33,198 nucleotides of DNA from Bacteroidales bacterium (lineage in GTDB: Bacteria; Bacteroidota; Bacteroidia; Bacteroidales; P3): the NCBI GenBank assembly GCA_017448185.1, contig JAFSLX010000036.1, forward strand, positions 1-33,198, in the 5' to 3' direction. The notes under the pieces are model-generated. The model saw nothing but the letters and a program-made list of their open reading frames with translations, ran no database searches and was not told the origin of the DNA. Below are positions 7,610-15,138 of the stretch, piece after piece (the first letter of the stretch is position 1; each line of letters begins with the position of its first letter). The position numbers and the translations under genes are program-made.

Positions 7610-8799
7610 AGCGCCCTCAGTTAATAATAACTCCTGGCAAAGAAAAAGCCATCTTGCGTCGTCACCCATGGATTTTTTCGGGTGCCGTAAAGCGAGTGGT
7701 TGGTGAACCACAGGACGGAGATCTTGTCGATGTGGCTGATTCTCGTGGGCAATGGTTAGCTACAGGGCATTATCAGGCAGGTGAAAGTATCATCTGTAAG
7801 GTGCTTTCATTTGATACGTCTGATATCGATGAGGCATTCTTCCGTCAACGGCTGCAATCCGCCATTTCCTACCGAGAACGCATGGGTTTCTTCAACAGTG
7901 TTGTTTCTACCGATGTTTTCCGACTTGTCCACGCCGAGGGCGACTATCTGCCTGGCTTGGTGTGTGATTGGTACAACGGTGTGTTGGTGATGCAGGCTCA
8001 TTCGGTTGGCATGCACCGTCAATTCCCCTTGTTTGTTGATCTTTTCCGTGAACTCCTTGGTGACCGCTTGCAGGCTGTTTTTGACAAAAGTGGAACCACA
8101 GTTCCTGGTGGCGGAAAAGATGCCTACCTTTGGGGAATTGAGCCCGACGAATGGGAAATAACAGAAAGTGGAAATCACCTCCTCATCAACTTTTATGAAG
8201 GACAAAAGACGGGTTTCTTTATCGACCAGCGCGAAAACCGGAAACTGGTACAGGAATTGTCGAACAAACACCGTGTTCTTAACTGTTTTGGATACACTGG
8301 AGGTTTTTCCCTTGCGGCTATCCGTGGTGGCGCCGAGTATGTTGAGACCGTCGACATCTCCAAGAAAGCCATCGAACTATGTAATCGCAATGTGGAACTG
8401 AACTTTGGCCTCGATGCACCTCACCGGGGCATCGTCGCCGATGTCTTACAGTATCTGAGCGGGGCTTTCACCGCTCACCTTTCGCCTTTCACTTTTATTA
8501 TTTTAGACCCTCCTGCTTTCGCCAAGAACCACCGTTCGTTGCAGCAAGGACTTAAAGGCTACCGCTCCATCAATCAGCGTGCTATGGAGGCATTGCCCGA
8601 AGGTGGCTTGTTGATGACCTTTAGCTGTAGCCAAGCGGTCTCGAAAGAGGATTTCCAAACCATGGTTTTTACTTCGGCGATGAATGCTCATCGTAAAGTC
8701 CGTATTGTCCGCCAGCTTCCGCATGCAATGGATCATCCCGTCAGCATACATCATCCCGAGGGTGAATATCTGAAAGGGCTATTGTTACAAATAGAATAA
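7606..8799 (+). CDS. rlmI: RlmI-type 23S rRNA (cytosine-C5) methyltransferase
   Basis: A class I SAM-dependent methyltransferase. A PUA RNA-binding domain occupies about residues 1-80 (HPWIFSGAVKRV), followed by a catalytic domain with FIDQRENR, LNCFGYTGGFSLAA (SAM binding), the catalytic-loop motif LDPPAFAKN and the Cys-bearing TFSCSQ. At 397 aa it has the length of RlmI, which makes m5C1962 in E. coli 23S rRNA; the exact site here is inferred. A 7-bp tandem tract (8465-8492) encodes about ten residues immediately before the LDPPAFAK motif. The start overlaps the rpe stop. Confidence 0.9.
   Translation: MKRPQLIITPGKEKAILRRHPWIFSGAVKRVVGEPQDGDLVDVADSRGQWLATGHYQAGESIICKVLSFDTSDIDEAFFRQRLQSAISYRERMGFFNSVVSTDVFRLVHAEGDYLPGLVCDWYNGVLVMQAHSVGMHRQFPLFVDLFRELLGDRLQAVFDKSGTTVPGGGKDAYLWGIEPDEWEITESGNHLLINFYEGQKTGFFIDQRENRKLVQELSNKHRVLNCFGYTGGFSLAAIRGGAEYVETVDISKKAIELCNRNVELNFGLDAPHRGIVADVLQYLSGAFTAHLSPFTFIILDPPAFAKNHRSLQQGLKGYRSINQRAMEALPEGGLLMTFSCSQAVSKEDFQTMVFTSAMNAHRKVRIVRQLPHAMDHPVSIHHPEGEYLKGLLLQIE
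8465..8492 (+). repeat. 7-bp tandem tract inside the rlmI-type gene
   Basis: Four units, CTTTCAC, CGCTCAC, CTTTCGC and CTTTCAC, in perfect 7-bp phase. They encode FTAHLSPFT in the surface loop before the core strand that carries the LDPPAFAK motif. Confidence 0.7.
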
Positions 8800-8830
8800 T
8801 CAATTAACAATTAATTACCTATTTTACATT

Positions 8831-9403
8831 ATGAAAAAAACATTATTCTTGTCAATTTTAGTTGCTATGGCAATGAGTGCCAACGCCCAGTGGTTCGATT
8901 TATCAAACAATAAAGGACGTTTCACGATGGGTGTCAATCTAGGTCAGAACCGTAGCGAAATCAGCCAGATTCCCTATCGTGCATTTGGTGCCGGTATCAG
9001 TATGAGCCTTTATGGCTGCTATGTTGATTTCCTTTATTCGAGCCCCGATCACCAGTTCGATAATCATGTAAATCCAATTCAGTACAATGATTCTTCCGTA
9101 ACCATGGTTAACTTTGGCTATATGATTCCTGTCTTACCATGGCTGCGAGTGATGCCGATTATAGGTTATAGTCAAGCTAACGCTGGTATTACCGACGCAA
9201 CAACGGTGAATATTAATGTGAACGAAAATTCTGCCTCCATGTATCATGACTACGATGTCACTCCCGGCACTCGCAACCATCGTTTCAACTTCGGTGCCGG
9301 ATTGGAGATTCGTCCCATCCGTTGGCTTAATATCTATGGTGTTTACTCCCAATATGCCATTTACGGTGGCATCAGTATTAATCTCGATGCTTTTTCTGAT
9401 TAA
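8831..9403 (+). CDS. Outer-membrane beta-barrel protein, 190 aa
   Basis: A clear signal peptide (MKKTLFLSILVAMAMSANAQ, cut after residue 20) is followed by alternating short hydrophobic and aromatic stretches such as FTMGVNLGQN, GAGISMSLYGCYVDFLY, VTMVNFGYMIPV, FNFGAGLEIRPI and LNIYGVYSQYAIYG, as expected for a small eight-stranded outer-membrane barrel. No specific family is recognised. It lies 31 nt after the methyltransferase gene in an AT-rich spacer, so it may be the last gene of the run or have its own promoter. Confidence 0.75.
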   Translation: MKKTLFLSILVAMAMSANAQWFDLSNNKGRFTMGVNLGQNRSEISQIPYRAFGAGISMSLYGCYVDFLYSSPDHQFDNHVNPIQYNDSSVTMVNFGYMIPVLPWLRVMPIIGYSQANAGITDATTVNINVNENSASMYHDYDVTPGTRNHRFNFGAGLEIRPIRWLNIYGVYSQYAIYGGISINLDAFSD

Positions 9404-9488
9404 TAAGTCCAATCCTTTTTGAATACACGTAAATAATTTTTTGGCAATTTTTTTACGTTATTCGGTACATAATATAAACAACTGTTTT

Positions 9489-10094
9489 ATGGAACTTGGA
9501 TACCAGAAGATAGACAAATACGATGAACAATGTGTTGCGGAAATGGCCGAACACTACAAAGAAATACTAAAGCTGCTTGGTGAGGACCCCGAACGCGAAG
9601 GTCTGCTGAAGAGTCCGGAGCGCATCGCCAAAGCCATGCTTTTCTTTACCAACGGCTACGACCTCGAGCCCGAGGAAATTCTTCGCTCGGCCATGTTCCA
9701 CGAAGACTACAAACAGATGGTTGTCGTCAAGGATATTGAACTCTATTCTCTCTGCGAACATCACATGGTTCCTTTTGTCGGTAAGGCTCACGTGGCATAT
9801 ATTCCCAATGGCACCATTGTCGGATTGAGTAAGATTCCTCGTGTGGTTGATGCCTATGCCCGTCGTCTGCAGGTGCAGGAACGTCTCACCAAACAGATTA
9901 AAGACTGCATCCAAAAAGTCCTCAATCCCCTCGGTGTGGCCGTCGTTATTGAGGCTCAGCACATGTGCATGAGTATGCGTGGTGTGCAAAAGCAAAACAG
10001 CGTCACCACCACCAGCGATTTTACAGGAGCCTTCATGAAAGACCCCAAAACTCGCGAGGAGTTTATGAACATCATTGGTATAAACCTTCATTAA
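9489..10094 (+). CDS. folE: GTP cyclohydrolase I
   Basis: Converts GTP to 7,8-dihydroneopterin triphosphate, the first step of folate (and queuosine precursor) synthesis. The zinc ligands are visible: Cys89 and His92 in [10 protein letters not shown] and Cys160 in [31 protein letters not shown] is a family hallmark. I chose the ATG at 9489 (201 aa) over an upstream in-frame TTG at 9441 because the extra residues lie in AT-rich intergenic sequence and do not look conserved. It heads a tight group with the LolA-like gene, tsaB and a permease gene. Confidence 0.96.
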   Translation: MELGYQKIDKYDEQCVAEMAEHYKEILKLLGEDPEREGLLKSPERIAKAMLFFTNGYDLEPEEILRSAMFHEDYKQMVVVKDIELYSLCEHHMVPFVGKAHVAYIPNGTIVGLSKIPRVVDAYARRLQVQERLTKQIKDCIQKVLNPLGVAVVIEAQHMCMSMRGVQKQNSVTTTSDFTGAFMKDPKTREEFMNIIGINLH

Positions 10095-10109
10095 AAGTAG
10101 TTAAGACAA

Positions 10110-10781
10110 ATGAAAAAGACTGCCCACTTTATTGCGCTGATTTCATTTTTCATTTTTCATCATGCAATTTTCAATTCTGTATCCGCGCAAATCAGCCATT
10201 CGAAAGAAGGACCTCTCGACGCTCAAGCCGAAGCTGTCCTCAAAAAAGCTGCTGCACGGTTCGACCAGAATGTCAGTTTCTCGGTGAAGATGGTCTCGCT
10301 CGACAGTAAAAAGGTGCAGACCTTCACCCAGACAGCCAATGTGCACTACTTCAAGGGGAAATATCGTCTTTCGGCCAGTGACCAGGAGCTGATTAGCGAT
10401 GGCGCCACCGTCTGGCACTGGAACAAAAGTCAGAAAGAGGTGGCTGTCAACAACATGGGCGAGGATGATATCGACCTGCTCAACCCCGGTCGCCTGTTGG
10501 CCAACTACAAGCACAGTTTCAAGGCAAAATATATTCGCACCGAGGATGACGGAACCGCTGTGATTGACATGCAGCCCCGTTCAAGTCGAAGCTACCACAA
10601 GATACGCCTCTTTGTCAACGAACGCAGTGGCCTGTTGAAAAACATGGAGGTGCATAAATACGATTCAAGCCGCGAAATCTATACCATCTCCAATTTCAAG
10701 GTCGAGCGTAACTATCCGGCTTCTAATTTTACCTTCAACCCCGCTTCACATCCGGATGTTGAAGTAATTGATATGCGTTAG
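10110..10781 (+). CDS. LolA-like outer-membrane lipoprotein carrier protein
   Basis: A periplasmic protein with an N-terminal signal peptide (cleavage near residue 27, after SVSA). The body shows the LolA pattern: FSVKMVSLDSKKVQTFTQTANVHYFKGKYRLSASDQELISDGATVWHWNKSQKEV is a run of beta strands, followed by LLNPGRLL and a C-terminal strand series ending in ASNFTFNP. The family shuttles lipoproteins from the inner to the outer membrane. The hydrophobic core of the signal peptide is partly encoded by a 7-bp tandem tract (10141-10175). It starts 15 nt after folE and ends 3 nt before tsaB. Confidence 0.85.
   Translation: MKKTAHFIALISFFIFHHAIFNSVSAQISHSKEGPLDAQAEAVLKKAAARFDQNVSFSVKMVSLDSKKVQTFTQTANVHYFKGKYRLSASDQELISDGATVWHWNKSQKEVAVNNMGEDDIDLLNPGRLLANYKHSFKAKYIRTEDDGTAVIDMQPRSSRSYHKIRLFVNERSGLLKNMEVHKYDSSREIYTISNFKVERNYPASNFTFNPASHPDVEVIDMR
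10141..10175 (+). repeat. 7-bp tandem tract forming part of the LolA-like signal peptide
   Basis: Five 7-bp units, TTTCATT twice, TTTCATC, ATGCAAT and TTTCAAT. Read in frame they supply SFFIFHHAIFNS, the hydrophobic core of the signal peptide. Confidence 0.7.
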
Positions 10782-10784
10782 GTA

Positions 10785-11489
10785 ATGAAAATCTTACAGA
10801 TAGAGACTGCTACACACATCTGTTCGACGGTTCTTGCTGTCGACGGTAATATCATCGCACACCGCCAAAGCGATGTTCCCAATGCCCATTCTACACGGCT
10901 CACGATTTTTATCGACGAAATGCTAAAACAATGTGGCCTCACGCCCAGGGACCTCGATGCCGTCTGTGTCTCGTCCGGTCCCGGAAGCTACACCGGCTTG
11001 CGTATCGGTGTCAGCACTGCCAAGGGGCTCTGCTACGCACTCCAGCGTCCGCTGCTTTCAGTGCCTACGCTACTCAGTATGGCTGCGCTTTACTACCGTC
11101 AGCATCCCGACTATACAGGTCTGGTATGCCCTATGATTGATGCACGCCGCATGGAATGCTATACAATGATAGTCGATTCCGACCTCAACATCCTCCGCGA
11201 TACACATGCCGATATCCTTGACGACAACGCACATCCCTCACCGCTCACTGCTTTCCTCGAAAAAGGTGAGGTGACCTTTATCGGCGATGGTGCTGCCAAA
11301 ACACGTGATGTTCTTGGCCTTCATTCCCATGCGCGGTACGACGACAGTTTCATACTCTCGGCCGAAGGGATGACCGACCTTGCCATCAAGAAACTACAAC
11401 ATGGCGAAACCGAAGATGTAGCCTACTTCGAGCCCTTCTATTTGAAAGATTTTGTAGCCAAGAAAAGTGTCGTCCACGGACTAAGGTAG
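10785..11489 (+). CDS. tsaB: TsaB, subunit of tRNA threonylcarbamoyladenosine (t6A) synthesis
   Basis: TsaB is an inactive ASKHA-fold paralogue of TsaD and scaffolds the TsaBDE complex that places t6A at position 37 of ANN-decoding tRNAs. The N-terminus ILQIETATHICSTVLAVDG and the motif SSGPGSYTGLRIGVSTAKGL are diagnostic. The 234-aa length is typical. A short run of two to three 7-bp units (11235-11255) encodes the loop PSPLTAF. It lies 3 nt after the LolA-like gene and 4 nt before the permease gene. Confidence 0.94.
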   Translation: MKILQIETATHICSTVLAVDGNIIAHRQSDVPNAHSTRLTIFIDEMLKQCGLTPRDLDAVCVSSGPGSYTGLRIGVSTAKGLCYALQRPLLSVPTLLSMAALYYRQHPDYTGLVCPMIDARRMECYTMIVDSDLNILRDTHADILDDNAHPSPLTAFLEKGEVTFIGDGAAKTRDVLGLHSHARYDDSFILSAEGMTDLAIKKLQHGETEDVAYFEPFYLKDFVAKKSVVHGLR

Positions 11490-11493
11490 TGCC

Positions 11494-12573
11494 ATGATTC
11501 GTTATATTGGAAAACGGCTTTTGTACGGTCTTCTGGTGTTGCTGGGAGTCATCACCCTTGTTTTCTTCCTCTTCAACATCCTCCCTGGCGACCCCGCCCG
11601 CATGATGCTAGGACAGCGTGCCGACGAGGAAAGTATTGCCATCATCAACCGCGACCTTGGCCGCGACAAACCTGTTGGCATCCAGTACCTCAACTACCTC
11701 AATGACCTTGCTCCACTCTCGTTGCACAACAACTGCGACCCCTCCAACTTCTTCTATCTCTCGCCCGAGAAATATAGCCCTTGTGTCACTCTTTTGAAAC
11801 TGGGCAAGACTTCACTTGTGCTCAAGGCGCCATACCTGCGCCGTTCTTATCAGAGTCAGCGCAAAGTGAGCGAGATAATAAGCACCGCCTTTCCTCAAAC
11901 CGCCCTGCTGGCCGTTGTCGCAATGGCCTTTGCACTGCTTCTCGGTGTTGCCCTTGGCGTCATTTCCGCCTTGAAAAAAGACACATGGATAGACCGTCTG
12001 ACCCTCCTTCTCTCCACCCTCGGCATGTCGTTGCCCTCATTCTTCGCCGCCATCCTCATCGCATGGCTTTTCGCCTATGTGCTGGCCGATTGGACACATC
12101 TTAACATGTTTGGCAACCTCTACAGTGTCGACGACTACGGCTGTGGCGAATACATTGACCTTAAAAACCTCATCCTTCCTGCTTTGACCCTCGGCATACG
12201 CCCCTTGGCCACACTCACCCAGCTCACCAAAAACTCCATGCTCGAGGCTCTCTCGCAGGATTATATCCGCACCGCGCGCGCCAAAGGCATCAGCCGCCGT
12301 CGTGTGGTTATACATCACGCTTTGCGCAACGCCCTCAACCCCGTCGTCACCTCCGCCGGTGGCTGGCTTGCGTCGCTCCTTGCCGGTGCAGTATTTGTTG
12401 AATATGTTTTCGACTGGAAAGGTATGGGGGTCGTCATCGTCGACGGCCTCGAGAAGTACGATCTCCCCGTCGTCATGGGCACCATCCTGTTCATCTGCCT
12501 CCTCCTCGTCCTCATCAACATCATCACAGACATCGTCTACGGGTTGCTCGACCCGCGCGTCCGCCTGCAATAA
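11494..12573 (+). CDS. DppB-type ABC transporter permease (no partner genes)
   Basis: An inner-membrane permease of the dipeptide/oligopeptide/nickel ABC family. The N-terminus IGKRLLYGLLVLLGVITLVFFLFNILPGDPA is the DppB hallmark. The cytoplasmic loop QDYIRTARAKGISRRRVVIHHALRNALNPVVT is the EAA motif that docks the ATPase. Six membrane spans are predicted. At 359 aa it is longer than most DppB proteins (about 310), with an enlarged periplasmic region (about residues 75-125) and a hydrophilic loop near 205-225. No DppC, ATPase or binding protein follows; a leftward gene ends 6 nt downstream. The substrate is unknown. Confidence 0.88.
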   Translation: MIRYIGKRLLYGLLVLLGVITLVFFLFNILPGDPARMMLGQRADEESIAIINRDLGRDKPVGIQYLNYLNDLAPLSLHNNCDPSNFFYLSPEKYSPCVTLLKLGKTSLVLKAPYLRRSYQSQRKVSEIISTAFPQTALLAVVAMAFALLLGVALGVISALKKDTWIDRLTLLLSTLGMSLPSFFAAILIAWLFAYVLADWTHLNMFGNLYSVDDYGCGEYIDLKNLILPALTLGIRPLATLTQLTKNSMLEALSQDYIRTARAKGISRRRVVIHHALRNALNPVVTSAGGWLASLLAGAVFVEYVFDWKGMGVVIVDGLEKYDLPVVMGTILFICLLLVLINIITDIVYGLLDPRVRLQ

Positions 12574-12579
12574 TGCTGT

Positions 12580-13701
12580 CTACAGCGAATTGATGGCAGC
12601 CACCATCTTGTCCCAGCTGTACTTTTTCTTCTCCTCGCGTGTGCCCTCTGTCAGGCGCTCCTGCCAGTCTTCGGCAAAATAGCGCACAATCGCGTCGGCA
12701 ATGGCCTGGGCTTCAGGCTTCACCACAAATCCAGCCTTCCCGTCCGGAACAATCTCAGGCAGGCCGCCCACATTTGTCACCACCATAGGCTTCTCAAAAT
12801 GGAACGCAATCTGTGTCACACCGCTCTGTGTGGCGCTCTTGTACGGCTGTGCCACCAGGTCGGCGGCACAGAAATAGCGGTTCACCTCGTGGTCGGGAAT
12901 GAAATCGGTGTGCAGCGCCACGCGGTCGCCTATATCCAGTCGGCCAATCTGCTCCATATACGGCTTCGGGTCGCCATAGAACTCGCCCGCCACAATCAGC
13001 TTCACTCCCAGCTTCAGCATCCGCTCGTCCGCCATCGCGTCCAGCAGAAGGTCCAAGCCCTTGTAATCGCGTATAAATCCGAAGAAAAGCACATACCGCT
13101 GGCTCTCCCTCAGCCCAATCAGGTCCAATGCCTCTTTGCGGCCAATGGTGGCCCCGTAGTGGTCATACAGCGGGTGCGGGCTGTAGGTGCGCGGCTTTCT
13201 GTGCTGCGGGTCAAAACTGTCGAACTCATCCAGCACCGTGCGGCTCAGCGTCACAAACGCATCGTTTGAACCCACAAAATATTTCGAGAACAGGCGGTCG
13301 CCCGGGCGCTTCTCGTGCGGAATCAGGTTGTGCACAATCGACACCCGCTTCATTCCCTTGCGCTTCGCCACGCGGTCTGTCGTACCCAGTGCCGGAGCCA
13401 TGAACGGCAGCCAGTAGGGCGTAATCAGCAGGTCGGGCTTCTGCTTGCGTATATAGCGGCCTGTCTTTATCCAGCTGAATGGGTTGACGGCGTTCAGCAT
13501 GCGCGTAATCTTCAGCCCCTCCGGAGCCGGTTCCTCACTGTACTGCGTCTTGCCCGGAAAGAGGAACGATGGATACTGCAGCGTAAACGTCACAATCTCC
13601 ACCTCGTGTCCCTCGCGCTGGTATTCGCGTGCCAGACGCTCGTGGAATGCTGCCAAACCGCCCCGGTAGGGCCAGGCAGTGCCCAATATGATTACTTTCA
13701 T
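12580..13701 (-). CDS. Glycosyltransferase family 4-type protein
   Basis: A GT-B fold glycosyltransferase. The N-terminal MKVIILGTAWPYRGGLAAFHERLA contains the Gly-rich acceptor loop, and the C-terminal domain has LFFGFIRDYKGLDLLLDA, HTDFIPDHEVNRYFCAADLVAQPY and the nucleotide-sugar motif SGVTQIAFHFEKPMVVTNVGGLPEIV. The open frame extends to 13788, but the ATG at 13701 (373 aa) is the natural start, matching the family's N-terminal strand. It is monocistronic and convergent with the permease gene. The sugar and acceptor are unknown; a role in surface glycan or glycolipid synthesis is likely. Confidence 0.9.
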   Translation of the reverse strand: MKVIILGTAWPYRGGLAAFHERLAREYQREGHEVEIVTFTLQYPSFLFPGKTQYSEEPAPEGLKITRMLNAVNPFSWIKTGRYIRKQKPDLLITPYWLPFMAPALGTTDRVAKRKGMKRVSIVHNLIPHEKRPGDRLFSKYFVGSNDAFVTLSRTVLDEFDSFDPQHRKPRTYSPHPLYDHYGATIGRKEALDLIGLRESQRYVLFFGFIRDYKGLDLLLDAMADERMLKLGVKLIVAGEFYGDPKPYMEQIGRLDIGDRVALHTDFIPDHEVNRYFCAADLVAQPYKSATQSGVTQIAFHFEKPMVVTNVGGLPEIVPDGKAGFVVKPEAQAIADAIVRYFAEDWQERLTEGTREEKKKYSWDKMVAAINSL

Positions 13702-13779
13702 CTTCGAATTCGTTTTTAAAGTCAATATACCCCTACAAACGGCCAAATTCTCAAAATATTGTCCGCAACCCATAATTCC

Positions 13780-13860
13780 ATTGTTCACTCGCTGTTCAGT
13801 CGTTGTTCAGTCGTTGTTCAATGTTTGACTGAACAACGGCTGAACAACGACTGAACAACG
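13780..13860. repeat. Palindromic tandem 11-bp repeat element, copy 2
   Basis: On the left, four units ending in CGTTGTTCAGT and a partial CGTTGTTCA; on the right, three complementary units (TGAACAACG type). The 9-nt loop ATGTTTGAC (13821-13829) is the reverse complement of the loop region in copies 1 and 3, so this copy lies in the opposite orientation. It has more mismatches (GCTGTTCAGT, TTGTTCACT). It occupies the 289-bp region between the divergent glycosyltransferase and kdd genes. Confidence 0.88.
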
Positions 13861-13917
13861 GCCGGACATCAACCGCAGGGGTGAGTAACTTTTTTCCTAT
13901 TATTTAAAAAAAAGTTG

Positions 13918-13926
13918 TATCTTTGT
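13918..13926 (+). promoter_or_regulatory. Promoter -7 box for kdd
   Basis: TATCTTTGT matches TAnnTTTG. A T-rich stretch occupies the -33 position, without a clean TTTG. The leader to kdd is about 60 nt. The palindromic 11-bp element ends 57 nt upstream of the -7 box. Confidence 0.6.
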
Positions 13927-13990
13927 ATGTTCGTCCTATTGGACAAAATGTAATCAATTAATTATTAATCAATAAAATAAACAACCTATT

Positions 13991-15064
13991 ATGCAGAAAA
14001 AAGGCAACAAGTACGGTACCCACCGCGTCATCGAGCCGAAGGGTGTTCTCCCTCAGCCCGCCAACAAGCTTGACAACAACATGGACGAGATTTGGGACAA
14101 CGAAATCCTGATTGATGTACAGACCCTGAACATCGACAGCGCTTCGTTCACCGACATCCACAACTATGCCAAGCAGCAGGCCGGCGAAGGTGCTTCGCAG
14201 GAGAAGATTATGGAAGAGGTCAAGAAGGAAATGTTCCTCAATGTCGAACTGCAGGGCAAGCACCGCAACCGTCGCACCGGTTCGGGCGGCATGCTCCTCG
14301 GCAAGGTTGAGAAAATCGGCGACGCCCTGAAGGGCAAGATCGACCTCAAAGAGGGCGACCGTATCGCCACCCTCGTCAGCCTCTCGCTGACCCCCCTCCG
14401 CATTGATGAGATTCTCGAAATCCGTCCCGAGGTCGACCAGGTCGACATCAAGGGTAAGGCCATCCTCTTCGAGAGCGGCATCTATGCCAAGATCCCGACC
14501 GACATGCCCGAGAAACTCGCCCTGAGCGCCCTCGACGTGGCTGGCGCTCCCGCCCAGACCGCCAAGCTGTGCCAGTATGGCCAGACCGTCGTCATCCTCG
14601 GTGCCGGTGGCAAGAGCGGTATGCTCTGCTGCTACGAGGCCAAGAAGCGCGTAGGTGTCACCGGTAAGGTTATCGGCATTGCCAACAGCCCGAAGAGCAC
14701 CCAGCGTATCAAGGACCTCGGTTTCTGCGACATCGTGGAGAGTGCTGCCGGCATGACCCCCGTGCAGGTCTATGAGCTCGTCGAGCGCCTCACCAACGGC
14801 AAGATGGCCGACGTCACCATCAACTGCGTCAACGTGCCCGACCAGGAGATGACCGCTGTGCTCTGCACCAAGGACGACGGTATCGTCTACTTCTTCTCGA
14901 TGGCCACCAGCTTCACCAAGGCCAGCCTTGGTGCCGAAGGTATCGGCAGCGACGTGAACATGATTATGGGCAACGGCTACACCAAAGGCCACGCCGAGTT
15001 CACTCTGCAGGAGCTCCGCGAGAGCCCCAAACTGCGCAAAATCTTCGAAGAGCTCTACGCCTAA
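13991..15064 (+). CDS. kdd: L-erythro-3,5-diaminohexanoate dehydrogenase
   Basis: Oxidatively deaminates (3S,5S)-3,5-diaminohexanoate to 5-amino-3-oxohexanoate with NAD(P)+, a middle step of lysine fermentation to acetate and butyrate. The N-terminal KYGTHRVIEPKGVLPQ and DNEILIDVQTLNIDSASF match my recollection of characterised Kdd proteins. The dinucleotide-binding motif is GAGGKSG at residues 204-210. At 357 aa it has the family length. C-ending codons dominate far more than in neighbouring genes, suggesting high expression. It is followed after 74 nt by kamA, separated by a strong hairpin. Confidence 0.93.
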   Translation: MQKKGNKYGTHRVIEPKGVLPQPANKLDNNMDEIWDNEILIDVQTLNIDSASFTDIHNYAKQQAGEGASQEKIMEEVKKEMFLNVELQGKHRNRRTGSGGMLLGKVEKIGDALKGKIDLKEGDRIATLVSLSLTPLRIDEILEIRPEVDQVDIKGKAILFESGIYAKIPTDMPEKLALSALDVAGAPAQTAKLCQYGQTVVILGAGGKSGMLCCYEAKKRVGVTGKVIGIANSPKSTQRIKDLGFCDIVESAAGMTPVQVYELVERLTNGKMADVTINCVNVPDQEMTAVLCTKDDGIVYFFSMATSFTKASLGAEGIGSDVNMIMGNGYTKGHAEFTLQELRESPKLRKIFEELYA

Positions 15065-15074
15065 ACCAATCAAT

Positions 15075-15112
15075 CTGCGGGCAGGGGAGACCCTCCCGCA
15101 GGTTCCATTTTT
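15075..15112 (+). terminator. Hairpin between kdd and kamA (partial terminator, attenuator or mRNA-stability element)
   Basis: An 11-bp stem, CTGCGGG and AGGG pairing with CCCT and CCCGCAG with a single bulged C, is closed by a GAGA tetraloop (15075-15101). It is followed after GTTCCA by five T residues (15108-15112). It lies inside what looks like one operon, so it may lower kamA expression relative to kdd or protect the kdd transcript. Confidence 0.55.
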
Positions 15113-15138
15113 GATAAAACAATAATAATAAGGAATAT

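Noticed and set aside
9441..9488. folE start at the upstream TTG
   Set aside because: The extra 16 residues lie in AT-rich intergenic sequence and the ATG at 9489 gives the family-typical length.
13702..13788. Longer start for the glycosyltransferase at 13788
   Set aside because: The additional 29 residues lie in the intergenic region adjoining the repeat element and precede the canonical MKVIILG first strand.
13780..13860. CRISPR array
   Set aside because: Units are 11 bp with no spacers and are arranged as a palindrome; no cas gene is present.
13958..15073. A 371-codon open frame on the strand opposite kdd
   Set aside because: It mirrors kdd almost exactly; the codon bias of a highly expressed gene (C-ending codons) creates open antisense frames. 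Its protein is a run of Leu/Val/Asp/Gly with no domain.
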